Assembly: GCA_013360405.1 (NCBI GenBank)
Contig: JABWBR010000033.1
Location: 1-53,125 of the forward strand
Length of the DNA stretch: 53,125 nt
Reading direction: 5' to 3'
DNA from: Saprospiraceae bacterium
GTDB lineage: Bacteria; Bacteroidota; Bacteroidia; Chitinophagales; Saprospiraceae
The notes below the pieces were generated by a model, which saw only the letters and a program-made list of their open reading frames with translations, did not search any database and was not told where the DNA came from. Shown one piece after another: positions 43,597 to 52,153 of the stretch; the stretch's first letter is position 1, and every line of letters starts with the position of its first letter. The position numbers were made by a program, and so were the translations under genes.

Positions 43597-44367
43597 ATGT
43601 TCTTTATCCTGTCAAAGGTGTTGGTTTTTCTCATCAAACCGATTACCTGGATAGCTATTGCTTTGCTGGGGGCTGTTTTTATTAAAAATGAAAAATGGCG
43701 ACGGCGTAGTCTATACACTGCAGTCGGCTTGTTTTTCTTTTTTAGCAATCACTTTATTTGCAACCAGGTTTATAAATGGTGGGAACCCAATGGCATACAG
43801 GTAGAATCTATAACCCGACCCTACGATATCGGCATTTTGCTCGGCGGTTATTCCAATTCCAGCCTTTCCGAAAGCCACGGCTTGCACAATATGAGCGAAA
43901 GGGGCAACCGCTTTGCCAATGCGCTGGAGTTATACCGCAGGGGAAAAATCAAAAAGATTATGCTCAGCGGCGGCTCGGGCAACTTGTATAATCAAGCCTA
44001 CTCCGAAGCGGAAGAAGTCAAAGCCTTTCTATTGCAATTGGGAACCCCTTCTGCCGATATTATCATTGAACCCGATTCGCGCAATACCTGGGAGACCGCC
44101 CTTTTTTCTAAAAAAATACTCGACGCCGAATACCCCGGCGCTTCCTGCCTGCTCATTACTTCCGCCTGGAATATGCAAAGGGCAAAAGGTTGTTTTGATA
44201 AAGTGGGTATCAAGCCCGACGCCTATCCGGTCGATTTTATCAGTGAAATCGACCGCCTCGACCCCGAATTTTGGCTGTTTCCCGAAAAATTGTGCTTTTA
44301 CCGCTGGGAATTGCTGATCAAGGAATGGGTGGGCTGTCTAGCTTACGCAATAAAAGGGTATTTGTAA
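43597..44367 (+). CDS. YdcF/SanA (DUF218)-family membrane protein
   Basis: A 256-residue protein with two N-terminal membrane segments (about 3-27 and 38-55) and an extracytoplasmic DUF218 domain. The domain is marked by DIGILLGGYSNSS, then LSGGSGNLYNQAYSEAEEVK, EPDSRNTWETALFSKKIL and LLITSAWNMQRAKGCF. The group includes ElyC and SanA, linked in E. coli to envelope integrity and lipid-carrier metabolism. The exact role in Bacteroidota is unknown. It is followed by a short repeat and a Nudix gene, separated by 71 bases. Confidence 0.85.
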   Translation: MFFILSKVLVFLIKPITWIAIALLGAVFIKNEKWRRRSLYTAVGLFFFFSNHFICNQVYKWWEPNGIQVESITRPYDIGILLGGYSNSSLSESHGLHNMSERGNRFANALELYRRGKIKKIMLSGGSGNLYNQAYSEAEEVKAFLLQLGTPSADIIIEPDSRNTWETALFSKKILDAEYPGASCLLITSAWNMQRAKGCFDKVGIKPDAYPVDFISEIDRLDPEFWLFPEKLCFYRWELLIKEWVGCLAYAIKGYL

Positions 44368-44377
44368 AGCCACCAAC

Positions 44378-44428
44378 AGCAAAAGACCTTTGTGGTACTT
44401 AGTGCCCTTAGAGCCTTTGTGGTGAAAA
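44378..44428. repeat. CTTTGTGG-type intergenic repeat
   Basis: A short element with two CTTTGTGGT copies around CTTAGTGCCCTTAGAG, followed by an A-run. It sits between the YdcF/SanA gene and the Nudix gene and has the look of a dispersed repeat. Confidence 0.4.
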
Positions 44429-44438
44429 AATCGATCCA

Positions 44439-44990
44439 ATGGAAAATCCCTGGCAAACAATTGACAACCAAGAAGTATACCGCAATCCCTGGATACACGT
44501 CACACACCGCCAGATTATAAACCCTGCCGGCAATCCCGGCATATACGGCGTGGTGCATTTCCACAACCTGGCCATCGGCGTCGTACCGCTCGACGAGGAA
44601 GGCTATACCTGGCTGGTAGGCCAATATCGCTATACCCTCGACCAATACAGCTGGGAAATCCCGGAAGGCGGCTGCCCCATGGGCACCTCCCCGCTGGAAA
44701 CTGCCAAAAGGGAATTACTGGAAGAAACCGGCATCAGCGCCCAAAAATGGACGAAACTACTCGATTTTCATACCTCGAATTCCGTGACCGACGAAGCCGG
44801 CACGGTGTTCCTCGCCCAGGATCTCAGTTTCGGAGAGTCTGCGCCCGAAGACACGGAAGATATTACGGTAAAAAAGGTGAAATTCTCAGAAGCCCTCGCC
44901 ATGGTCCTCGATGGCCGCATCACCGACGCCCTGTCGATTATGGCTCTTTTCCGCGTGAAAATGTGGATGGACGAGCAAGGGCAGAGTTGA
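44439..44990 (+). CDS. Nudix hydrolase (ADP-ribose pyrophosphatase-like)
   Basis: A 183-residue Nudix hydrolase resembling ADP-ribose pyrophosphatases. The Nudix helix is AKRELLEETGI, preceded by WEIPEGGCPMGTSPLE. This spacing is the one seen in the ADP-ribose-type subgroup rather than the strict GX5E pattern. The front has GVVHFHNLAIGVVPLDEEGYTWLVGQYRY. A substrate of ADP-ribose or a related sugar nucleotide is likely but not shown. It ends at a tandem-octamer repeat that separates it from the convergent aguB. Confidence 0.88.
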   Translation: MENPWQTIDNQEVYRNPWIHVTHRQIINPAGNPGIYGVVHFHNLAIGVVPLDEEGYTWLVGQYRYTLDQYSWEIPEGGCPMGTSPLETAKRELLEETGISAQKWTKLLDFHTSNSVTDEAGTVFLAQDLSFGESAPEDTEDITVKKVKFSEALAMVLDGRITDALSIMALFRVKMWMDEQGQS

Positions 44991-45103
44991 GAGGGTGGGA
45001 GTGTGGGAGAGTGAGAGGGAGAGATTGTATCCCACACTCCCACACTCTCACACTCTCACACTCTCACACTCTCACACTCTCACACTCTCACACTCTCACA
45101 CTC
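44991..45103. repeat. Seven tandem CACTCTCA octamers with a G-rich complementary arm
   Basis: Seven perfect copies of CACTCTCA (45043-45098), preceded by a purine-rich arm (GAGGGTGGGAGTGTGGGAGA) at 44991-45024 that can pair with it. It fills the gap between the convergent Nudix and aguB genes. The design matches 31586-31690 between the giant gene and bshC. Confidence 0.7.
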
Positions 45104-45986
45104 AATCCCTGTACCTCCTTATCAGCTCCCCGAACTCATCGACTCGTCTGTCGCGGAAAAAAGGCCACATACGCCGCACCTGTTCCGTACGTGCCAGGTC
45201 AATTTCAATGACGGCATTCACCTCTTCATGCGCCGGCGCCTCAAAGAGAATTTCTCCCTGCGGACCCGCCACAAAACTTTGCCCCCAAAAATTTATGCCG
45301 CCGGTAGCGCCTGTCCAGTCGGGTTCAAAGCCGGTGCGATTCACTGACACCACGGGTAAGCCGTTGGCCACCGCGTGGCCCCGCTGAATGGTCTGCCAGG
45401 CCCCGAACTGCCGGTCTTGCTCGGCTTTTTCATCGTTGGAGGCCCAGCCGATGGCGGTAGGGTATATCAACACCTCCGCGCCGGCCATGGACATCAGTCG
45501 GGCCGCCTCGGGGTACCACTGATCCCAGCATACGAGGATGCCGAGTTTGCCTACGGAAGTAGCTATCGGTGTAAAGCCCAGGTCGCCGGGCGTGAAATAG
45601 AATTTTTCGTAGTATGCCGGGTCGTCGGGGATGTGCATCTTGCGGTATTTGCCGGCAATGCTGCCGTCTTTTTCCAATACCACCGCCGTATTGTGGTAGA
45701 TGCCGGGGGCTCTTCTTTCAAATAGGGAGGTCACGAGTACGATGCCCAACTCCCGGGCTATATTGCCAAATTCTTCAGTAGAAGGCCCGGGAATGGACTC
45801 CGCCATGTCGAAGCGGTCGGCATCTTCCGCCTGGCAAAAGTAAACGCCGGTGTGCAGTTCCTGCAATACAACCAACTGGGCGCCCTGCGCTGCGCACGCC
45901 CGAATGCCGGCGATGCTTTTTTGTACATTGGCCCGCCGGTTTTCGGTGCAGCTTTGTTGTACGATCCCGATTTTTAGCTTTTGCAT
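45102..45986 (-). CDS. aguB: N-carbamoylputrescine amidase
   Basis: Carbon-nitrogen hydrolase that converts N-carbamoylputrescine to putrescine, CO2 and ammonia, the second step after agmatine deiminase. The catalytic triad is visible: Glu43 in VVLQELHTG, Lys in GKYRKMHIPDD and Cys in LGILVCWDQWYPEAARLM. The substrate-site FYFTPGDLGF is typical of AguB. The length of 294 residues is normal. aguA lies upstream with a 118-base gap that holds a large inverted repeat, so the two are likely in one transcript. Putrescine is the expected product. Confidence 0.93.
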   Translation of the reverse strand: MQKLKIGIVQQSCTENRRANVQKSIAGIRACAAQGAQLVVLQELHTGVYFCQAEDADRFDMAESIPGPSTEEFGNIARELGIVLVTSLFERRAPGIYHNTAVVLEKDGSIAGKYRKMHIPDDPAYYEKFYFTPGDLGFTPIATSVGKLGILVCWDQWYPEAARLMSMAGAEVLIYPTAIGWASNDEKAEQDRQFGAWQTIQRGHAVANGLPVVSVNRTGFEPDWTGATGGINFWGQSFVAGPQGEILFEAPAHEEVNAVIEIDLARTEQVRRMWPFFRDRRVDEFGELIRRYRD

Positions 45987-46000
45987 GTGTGAATTTTTTA

Positions 46001-46091
46001 ACCACAGAGTCTCACAGAGTTTACACGGAGTTACACGGAGTCAAAATCTAGCTCTGTGTAACTCCGTGTAAACTCTGTGAGACTCCGTGGT
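46001..46091. repeat. Near-perfect inverted repeat of CTCCGTG units, copy 2
   Basis: Arms of about 40 bases, ACCACAGAGTCTCACAGAG... and its near-complement, pair with only about two mismatches. It lies between aguA (upstream in transcription) and aguB on the minus strand. A perfect hairpin this long in an operon could attenuate aguB or act as a processing site. Confidence 0.7.
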
Positions 46092-46104
46092 AAATAAAAA
46101 GTGC

Positions 46105-47109
46105 CTAATCAACCACCCCCTCCGGGAATTGCATCGAAATACAATGCAACGACCCATGCTGCTCAATCAACGCCCGGCAATTAATCCCAATAACCTCCCG
46201 ATCCGGAAAACAGCCCTGCAAAACGCGAAGCGCCTCCCCATCCTGCGCCACACCATAAGTCGGAACCAACACAGCTCCATTGATAATCAAAAAATTAGCA
46301 TACGTAGCTGGCAAACGATGGCCATCATCCGCATAACAGGCATCAGGCCAGGGCAGAGGGACCAGCTTGTAAGGCATTTGCTGCAATTCTGCTTCCATTT
46401 TAGCTAATTCTCCATAGTGCTCGTCAGAAACATCCGTACATTTCGCGTAAGCGATCGTATCCACACGACAAAACCGGGCCAGCGTATCGATATGAGAATC
46501 GGTATCATCGCCGGCGAGGTAGCCGTGATGCAGCCACATTACGCGCTCAGCTCCCAACAGATCAGCCAGCTGCGCTTCTATTTCTTTTTGCGATAAATGC
46601 GGATTGCGGTTGGGCGACAACAGGCATTCGGCGGTGGTGAGCAAAGTGCCCTGCCCGTCGCTTTCAATGCCGCCGCCTTCGAATACCAGTCCGGCAACGC
46701 GCCTCGGGGTATGGCCAAAGACGCCTTGCTGCCAGAGCCCTGCGGTGATCAGATTGTCTTTATCCGCTGCAAACTTCAGCCCCCAGCCATTAAACATAAA
46801 ATCGAGCAAAACGGGCTGGCCGTTTTCTTCAACCGTGATAGCGCCATGATCGCGCGCCCAGGTGTCGTTGCTCGGAAGAGCCACTAGTCTGAGATTATCC
46901 TGCCTGGCATTTTGTATTAAAGCCCTAGTTTTGTCGACATCTGCACAAACGACAACCACTTTTTCAAAGCGGCTCACCTGGGTGATGCATTCCACAAAAC
47001 AGGGAATGACCTCCTCCAGGCTCTCCGCCCAATCGGAATCGGCGTGGGGAAAAGTAAATTGCACCGCGCTTTGCGGTTCCCACTCGGCAGGCAGTCGTCG
47101 ATAGGCCAT
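46105..47109 (-). CDS. aguA: Agmatine deiminase
   Basis: Agmatine deiminase of the peptidyl-arginine-deiminase family: agmatine to N-carbamoylputrescine and ammonia. Motifs: the front MAYRRLPAEWEPQSAVQFTFPH, the substrate-site NDTWARDHGAITV, GLVFEGGGIESDGQGTLLTT, a WLHHGYLAGDDTDSHIDTLARF segment with the catalytic His, and the C-terminal catalytic Cys in EQHGSLHCISMQFP. The length of 334 residues is slightly below typical AguA. It follows trxB by three bases and precedes aguB. Confidence 0.93.
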   Translation of the reverse strand: MAYRRLPAEWEPQSAVQFTFPHADSDWAESLEEVIPCFVECITQVSRFEKVVVVCADVDKTRALIQNARQDNLRLVALPSNDTWARDHGAITVEENGQPVLLDFMFNGWGLKFAADKDNLITAGLWQQGVFGHTPRRVAGLVFEGGGIESDGQGTLLTTAECLLSPNRNPHLSQKEIEAQLADLLGAERVMWLHHGYLAGDDTDSHIDTLARFCRVDTIAYAKCTDVSDEHYGELAKMEAELQQMPYKLVPLPWPDACYADDGHRLPATYANFLIINGAVLVPTYGVAQDGEALRVLQGCFPDREVIGINCRALIEQHGSLHCISMQFPEGVVD

Positions 47110-47112
47110 GCC

Positions 47113-48048
47113 TTATTCGATGCCTTTTTCTACCAGGTAGCGCTCGGCGTCGAGGGCGGCCATGCAACCTGTACCGGCAGCGGTCACCGCCTGGCGGTAC
47201 ACGTTATCCTGGGCGTCGCCGCTGGCAAATACGCCTTCTATGTTGGTAAGGGTCCGGCCGGGTTTGGTGATCAGGTAACCCGTTTCATCCATATCCAGCC
47301 AGCCTTTGAAAATATCCGTATTGGGTTTGTGGCCGATGGCTACGAAAAAGCCCTGTACAGGCAGTATGCTTTCTTCTCCCGTTTTATTTTGCTTTACGCG
47401 AAGGCCGGTCACGGCCTCGTCGCCCAGGACTTCTACTGTTTCGGTATTCCAGTGCACTTCAATATTGGGGGTTTTCATCACCCTTTCCTGCATAATCTTG
47501 GAAGCGCGGAGCTCGTCGCGGCGCACTAGCAGGTGTACTTTGGGACACAATTTGGCCAGGTAAGAGGCTTCTTCTGCTGCCGTATCGCCGCCACCGACAA
47601 CTGCTACTTCTTTCCCACGGAAAAAGAACCCATCGCACACCGCGCAGGCCGATACGCCCTTGTTGGTGAGGCGTTGCTCGGATTCCAGTCCAAGCCATTT
47701 AGCTTTAGCGCCCGTGGAGATGATCACCGTATGCGCGTGCAGCTCTTGGCCTGAGTCTGTCCAGGCCTTGTGTACAGGGCCGGTAAAATCCACTTTTTCG
47801 ATCAAACCGTAGCGAATATCGGTGCCGAAGCGCTCTGCCTGTTTGCGGAAGTCTTCCATCATCTCGGGGCCGAGAATGCCATTGGGATAACCGGGATAGT
47901 TTTCCACATCCGTAGTGATGATGAGCTGTCCGCCCGGATCAGCACCCGTGTACAATACGGGGTTCATATTAGCGCGGGCTGCGTATATAGCGGCTGTGTA
48001 GCCGGCCGGGCCGGAGCCGATAATAAGACATTTGAGTTGTTCTGCCAT
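47113..48048 (-). CDS. trxB: Thioredoxin-disulfide reductase
   Basis: FAD- and NADPH-dependent reductase of thioredoxin. The FAD site is IIGSGPAGYTAAIYAARA. The redox pair is Cys135-A-V-Cys138 in SACAVCDGFFFRGKEV. The NADPH site is VAVVGGGDTAAEEASYLA, and FASGDAQDNVYRQAVTAAGTGC is the second FAD motif. The length of 311 residues is typical of bacterial TrxB. It heads the minus-strand run with aguA and aguB. The upstream gap of 274 bases, divergent from the subtilase gene, contains the repeat at 48137-48215. Confidence 0.95.
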   Translation of the reverse strand: MAEQLKCLIIGSGPAGYTAAIYAARANMNPVLYTGADPGGQLIITTDVENYPGYPNGILGPEMMEDFRKQAERFGTDIRYGLIEKVDFTGPVHKAWTDSGQELHAHTVIISTGAKAKWLGLESEQRLTNKGVSACAVCDGFFFRGKEVAVVGGGDTAAEEASYLAKLCPKVHLLVRRDELRASKIMQERVMKTPNIEVHWNTETVEVLGDEAVTGLRVKQNKTGEESILPVQGFFVAIGHKPNTDIFKGWLDMDETGYLITKPGRTLTNIEGVFASGDAQDNVYRQAVTAAGTGCMAALDAERYLVEKGIE

Positions 48049-48136
48049 AATGTTTTTTGCTTTAACGGGGCAAAAATAAGGATTCCTTTTAATGTCAATC
48101 TGTAATGTGGGTTACATATGGGCACGGTTTTTTTTC

Positions 48137-48215
48137 ACCATAGAAAACACGGAGTTCCACAGAGTGAGATTATACCCTCCGTGAAACTCCGTGTAAACTC
48201 CGTGAAACTCCGTGG
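48137..48215. repeat. CTCCGTG-type inverted repeat, copy 3
   Basis: The left part (AACACGGAGTTCCACAGAG) can pair with three CTCCGTG(T/A)AA copies on the right. It occupies the gap between the divergent trxB and subtilase genes, where no terminator would be expected. The same family appears at 131-171 and 46001-46091. Confidence 0.6.
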
Positions 48216-48322
48216 TAAAAAATTCCTTTAATCGCTAATACAACGATTTTAGACGAATAATAGATCACCCCAAACCCTAAATCCCCTAATTTGCGTTATA
48301 ATACTTGTAAAAACCAGCCATT

Positions 48323-49834
48323 ATGATCACTATCCTAAGCTACCTCACCAGCGCCCTCATGCTTTCCCTGTGGTTCTACAACCGCGAGAAGAAGCCCTGG
48401 GACACGGTATTCCGCAACCTGTTCTTCGCTTCCTTCGCCCTGTATTTCCTCGACGGACTCATAGGCGCCGAGAGCTTTTCGTTCCGCCTCTCCCACATGG
48501 TGCGCGATATCGTATTGCTGAGCGCGGCCGGACTCTGTTTCCAATGGCTGGTGCGCTTCCGGCAGTGGTTTTTTGTGGCTATTACCGTTGTCATCGCCTC
48601 GCTTGCCTGGTACCAGGCCCGCCAGGGTTGGACGCAGCACGACAGCGCAGTGAGCGACGTCGCCCTCGATAGCCAGGGCGAATTACTCGTCGAATTGCGC
48701 GAAGGCGCCGATGCAAGTCTGCTTGACGCAATAGCCGAAAAATACGGCGTCACCTACCGCCGCGCCTTCCAACCCCTCGATGCCGCCGCCACCGACCTCG
48801 ACGACTACTACGTCATCAACGTGCCGAAAGACCAGGAAGGCAAAATCGGCAAAATCAAAAAAGCCATCAACCGGCTTAAAGGTGTAGAATGGCTCGAAGA
48901 AAACGAGCAGATCAACGTAGCGCCGCTACCTGCCAAACAATTGCCGGAGATCAACAAACGCTTCGGCATCAACGACCCCGGCGTGACCCACCTTTGGGGT
49001 TTCGACGCCATGTCGGTAGACCAGCTCTACACCGAGTTAGCCAAAGCCAAACCCGCCAAAAAAGCCCGCATCGCCATCCTCGATACGGGCGTGGACGCCC
49101 AACACGAAGATCTGAAGGGCAACTACACCTCCGTCAAATCCACCTACGACAACGACCCCAAAGGCCACGGCACCCACTGTGCGGGCATCGCCGGCGCCGT
49201 CTCCAACAATGGGGTAGGGGTGGCCTCCTTCTCGCGCGACAACAACTTCGTGAGCATCTCCAGCATCAAAGTCCTCAACGCCTCCGGCATGGGCACCCAG
49301 CAGACCATCATCGCCGGCATCATCGAAGCCGCCGACAATAGGGTAGACGTCATCTCCCTGTCGCTGGGAGGCCGCAGCAACCAGAGTCGCCAAAAAGCCT
49401 ACGAAAAAGCCCTGAAATACGCCAACGACAAAGGCGTCATCGTAGTCGCCGCTGCCGGCAACGCCAACCGCAACGCCAACGAATTTTCACCGGCCAACAC
49501 CCCCGGCGTCATCTGCGTCAGCGCCATCGACTCCGAACTCAACCGCGCCGTCTTCTCCAACTACGTCAACAACATCGACATGGGACTGGCAGCCCCCGGC
49601 GTAAACATCTATTCCACCATCCCCGGCAGCAAATACGAAGCCTACAACGGCACATCCATGGCCACGCCCTACATAGCCGGCCTGGTCGGCCTCATGAAAA
49701 GCCTCAAGCCCTCTCTGACTACCAAGGAAGCCTACCGCATCCTGCGCGACACCGGCAAGAATACCCGGAATACGAAGGAGACGGGGAAGTTGATACAGCC
49801 GGGGGGGGCGGTGAAGGCCTTGGTGGGATGGTGA
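48323..49834 (+). CDS. Membrane-anchored subtilisin-like (S8) serine protease
   Basis: A 503-residue S8 peptidase with an unusual N-terminus: about four hydrophobic segments (residues 1-100) precede a prodomain-like region (about 110-200, ELLVELREGADASLLDAIAE, then VEWLEENEQI). The catalytic domain follows with Asp254 (AILDTGVD), His282 (GHGTHCAGIAG) and Ser445 (NGTSMATPYIAGL), all in correct context. The prodomain resembles the I9-type inhibitor of subtilases. The topology puts the protease outside or at the membrane, but the orientation is not certain. Codon use is strikingly C-rich at third positions compared with neighbours, which may reflect high expression or different origin. The IS element lies 24 bases after the stop. 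Confidence 0.88.
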   Translation: MITILSYLTSALMLSLWFYNREKKPWDTVFRNLFFASFALYFLDGLIGAESFSFRLSHMVRDIVLLSAAGLCFQWLVRFRQWFFVAITVVIASLAWYQARQGWTQHDSAVSDVALDSQGELLVELREGADASLLDAIAEKYGVTYRRAFQPLDAAATDLDDYYVINVPKDQEGKIGKIKKAINRLKGVEWLEENEQINVAPLPAKQLPEINKRFGINDPGVTHLWGFDAMSVDQLYTELAKAKPAKKARIAILDTGVDAQHEDLKGNYTSVKSTYDNDPKGHGTHCAGIAGAVSNNGVGVASFSRDNNFVSISSIKVLNASGMGTQQTIIAGIIEAADNRVDVISLSLGGRSNQSRQKAYEKALKYANDKGVIVVAAAGNANRNANEFSPANTPGVICVSAIDSELNRAVFSNYVNNIDMGLAAPGVNIYSTIPGSKYEAYNGTSMATPYIAGLVGLMKSLKPSLTTKEAYRILRDTGKNTRNTKETGKLIQPGGAVKALVGW

Positions 49835-49858
49835 TTATTGATGTTGGATGTTTAATGT

Positions 49859-49918
49859 TGTCGTAAGACATTGAATATACCTGATTAAAGGACAGAAAGA
49901 TTACCGGAAGTTCATTGA
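49859..49918. repeat. IS left terminal inverted repeat
   Basis: Pairs with 51125-51186. The arms differ mainly at about eight positions in the middle, where the right end has an A/T-run. The transposase stop codon lies inside it (49912-49914). Confidence 0.8.
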
Positions 49919-51100
49919 AATAGGGATAAATTACGAATATGCTGTGGGCTCAGGTTAAGGGCGAGGCATGTTTTTAATATGGTACCATAGCGGTCTTTGA
50001 AAACCCATGATTTCTCATGAGGATCAAAGGTAGCGGTTACGTGTTTAAGACAATGTTTACGTCCAATCTGATAGTTTGCACTGAATAGACGTGTGGTACC
50101 ATCCTTACTTACCTTGCGCTGCCAGGCTCCTTTTGCCAGATGCTCATATATAAAATGGGGATAAAAAGCATCGGAGTGAAATCGTTTGGGATTATTAAAA
50201 AGTTGGGGAAAGTATTGAGCCCTCGTCTGGCCCATACATACACGAGAAGGGAATAGTTCTCTTTGATGCCAGACTGCTTGATTGATTTTGTCTTGAAAAT
50301 CTAGATAGTTGCCACAAGCACTCACATCTGCCCAACGGCTTGTGGTTCCTTGATTGCGCTCTACCTTGGCATTTTTTTGTGGTCGGCGTGGGGGATTAAC
50401 CTTGACATGGATACCATACCCCCTGAGGCATAAATTCAGCACAGACAACGCTCGCCTGCTTGGGTCTCCAAACGGAGCGCCGTTATCTGCCCGAAAAGCA
50501 CCGATGAATCCCCAACGAAACATGAGGTAGCGCACCGCATCATATATCTGATCTATGGGTACTTGGCTGATGCGGTCGTAGGGGAAAAACAAAGGCGTCT
50601 AACACCGCGCCGCTATGTTCATCTGTAAAATTCAGGTAACAACAGGGGAGGCCGTCTGCCGTCTTAAGTTGTTCCTTGGCATCCACCTGAACACGTGCTA
50701 ACGGAACTTTGGCCCAAGGAACGGCTACTGCCGGCAAGCGTGTCTTGGACTCCATCAGTCCCGCTGCTTTTAGCCACCGATGGATATGCCGAACACTCGC
50801 AACTGATGATGCCCCAAATTCCTGTACCAACTGCAAGCGAATATATGGACAGCCCCAGCTAGCATGCGCCTGTCGAAGCGCAATGGCCTTTGCTTTTACC
50901 TTATCGTCTATAACTCGGGTACGTCTACACCGATGATAACATAATTCCATACCTGAAACGCCCTCGGCTTTATAGCGTTTTATCCACCCTAGTAGGGTGT
51001 CGTAATCAATCTGTAGCGTTCTAGCTATCACGCTCTTTTTTTCTCCAGATTCCCACATCCGATAGGCTTCTTGACGTTTAGCCGGGGAATGTGCTTCCAT
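49912..51100 (-). pseudogene. IS transposase (HTH plus rve/DDE integrase), frameshifted
   Basis: Start at 51100. The N-terminal ~60 residues form a helix-turn-helix (EAYRMWESGEKKSVIARTL, then LLGWIKRY). An integrase catalytic core follows, with the first Asp in RVQVDAKEQL, the second Asp in FRADNGAPFG and the Glu in NAKVERNQGTT. The reading frame moves by +1 at the CCCC run around 50581-50584 (after AFVFP, continuing YDRISQVPI). The first frame ends at 50540 and the second runs to 49912. All catalytic acids are kept, so the damage is either recent, a sequencing error, or a +1 programmed shift. The organisation resembles IS481-like integrases. A full product would be about 395 residues. Confidence 0.8.
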
Positions 51101-51124
51101 ATTCGTAATTTTTGACCCTAAATA

Positions 51125-51186
51125 TCAATGAACTTCCGGTAATCTTTCTGACTTTTTTTTTCAGGTATATTCAATGTCCTACGACA
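51125..51186. repeat. IS right terminal inverted repeat
   Basis: The complement of the left repeat, ending ...TCCTACGACA at 51186. It contains an eight- to nine-base T-run that the left repeat lacks. Confidence 0.8.
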
Positions 51187-51237
51187 ATGTTGGATGTTGG
51201 ATGTTTGATTGAACGACTAATTTCCAAAGCAAGGAAG

Positions 51238-51471
51238 ATGACGCATCATAAAATATCTGTTTCGGAAGCCCTGCAAAAACTGGAAGCAGGAGAATCACTG
51301 CGCTACTATTCGATTGACTTTGATCGGATAAAAGTAGAGGCATTGGATGTTATGAAACTGTCCAAAGGAGGGATAGTAGTACCCGAAGCTGCGATCTACT
51401 ATAATGATGATGACATTGTGTATGACGAAGAATTTGAAGGCGACTGGGTTAGGGTTGATCATCCCACTTAA
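51238..51471 (+). CDS. Small acidic protein of unknown function
   Basis: Not recognised. A protein of 77 residues starting MTHHKISVSEALQKLE, with net negative charge (about one quarter Asp/Glu) and no signal. The ISVSEALQKLEAGESL opening is a helix-like amphipathic start. The end, YYNDDDIVYDEEFEGDWVRV, has a cluster of acidic residues. It resembles in size and composition the small antitoxin-like or regulatory proteins of accessory regions, but no family was recognised and no partner toxin is visible. It lies just right of the IS and outside its repeat. Confidence 0.55.
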   Translation: MTHHKISVSEALQKLEAGESLRYYSIDFDRIKVEALDVMKLSKGGIVVPEAAIYYNDDDIVYDEEFEGDWVRVDHPT

Positions 51472-52153
51472 TATAAACCTAAGTAAAAATTACTTTACAA
51501 GACGACTGTCGGGTAAGGTGTAATCAGTAATCACGAAGTGTATATACGTATATCTTCTTCAGTACAACTTGTCTCGGACGAAGCTCTGGATCAGCATCTC
51601 GACCTCCTTCCAGCCGGTACGGGACTTACTTCGTTCGCATCAGCAAACCACTTTATTGCCCGATACTTCGCCGAATTCGTCGCATCCACCATCTTCTTCA
51701 TAATCTGGATCACGCGGTCTTGCTGGGCAAGCGTGTGCGCAAATTTTCTCGCAGCTATTGACAATCAGAAACATCTTTTGTATATTGACCTGATAATATA
51801 CCGCTATCGGACAGCGGTTCGATTAGGTCGCCGATTTATGTATTGTGCATATCCGGCTTGAAAGGCCGGAAGGTTTTAATTTCTGCTGCAGAAGTCATAA
51901 GTTTAGGTATAGCGTATTGTCAGAAAAGATTGGGATGTTGTTAAAGGATCATTTTGCAAGAATACCAGCTTTTGAAGGACAAGCCGATGGTAAGTAAAAT
52001 AAAAGAAGTGTAACCGCTGCACGGGAACAGTCTAAAGTCCATATTTTATTAACGATTCAGACATTGCTCCATAGTTTTTCAACGCATGTATTTGACTATG
52101 ATATATATACAGGACTGGCCTAAGCAATAATAAACACATTAACAATAAATGCA
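51472..52153. other. Gene-poor, AT-richer stretch with remnants
   Basis: No intact gene is convincing here. A 107-residue plus-strand reading at 51538-51861 has unlikely composition and opposes a more protein-like minus-strand signal (see 51559-51764). Short inverted repeats occur, for example CCGCT...AGCGG at about 51803-51819 and CCGGC...GCCGG at about 51850-51866. It looks like decayed accessory DNA. Confidence 0.45.
51559..51764 (-). pseudogene. Possible decayed gene C-terminus
   Basis: The minus strand reads like protein in two frames that meet near 51610. First comes IAARKFAHTLAQQDRVIQ, then KYRAIKWFADANEVSPVPAG; then, in another frame, GWKEVEMLIQSFVRDKLY and a stop at 51559-51561. The composition and the smooth join suggest a frameshifted remnant of a real gene. 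No family was recognised, and the upstream part is broken by stops. Confidence 0.3.

Larger units (their letters stand above)
49859..51186. mobile_element. IS element with DDE transposase, about 1328 bp
   Basis: The ends match as long terminal inverted repeats (left 49859-49918, right 51125-51186), beginning TGTCGTA(A/G)GACATTGAAT and, in their inner part, CAGAAAGATTACCGGAAGTT. A four-base direct repeat ATGT flanks them (49855-49858 and 51187-51190), consistent with a target duplication. The element carries one transposase gene on the minus strand, split by a frameshift. The flanks contain GTTGGATGTTT-like short repeats, so the target may have been repetitive. Confidence 0.82.

Noticed and set aside
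45043-45098. CRISPR-like array
   Set aside because: The unit is an 8-base direct tandem repeat without spacers, so it is a simple-sequence array.
51538-51861. A 107-residue plus-strand reading right of the IS
   Set aside because: No recognisable domain or start context. The opposite strand reads more like decayed protein, so this is probably a shadow.
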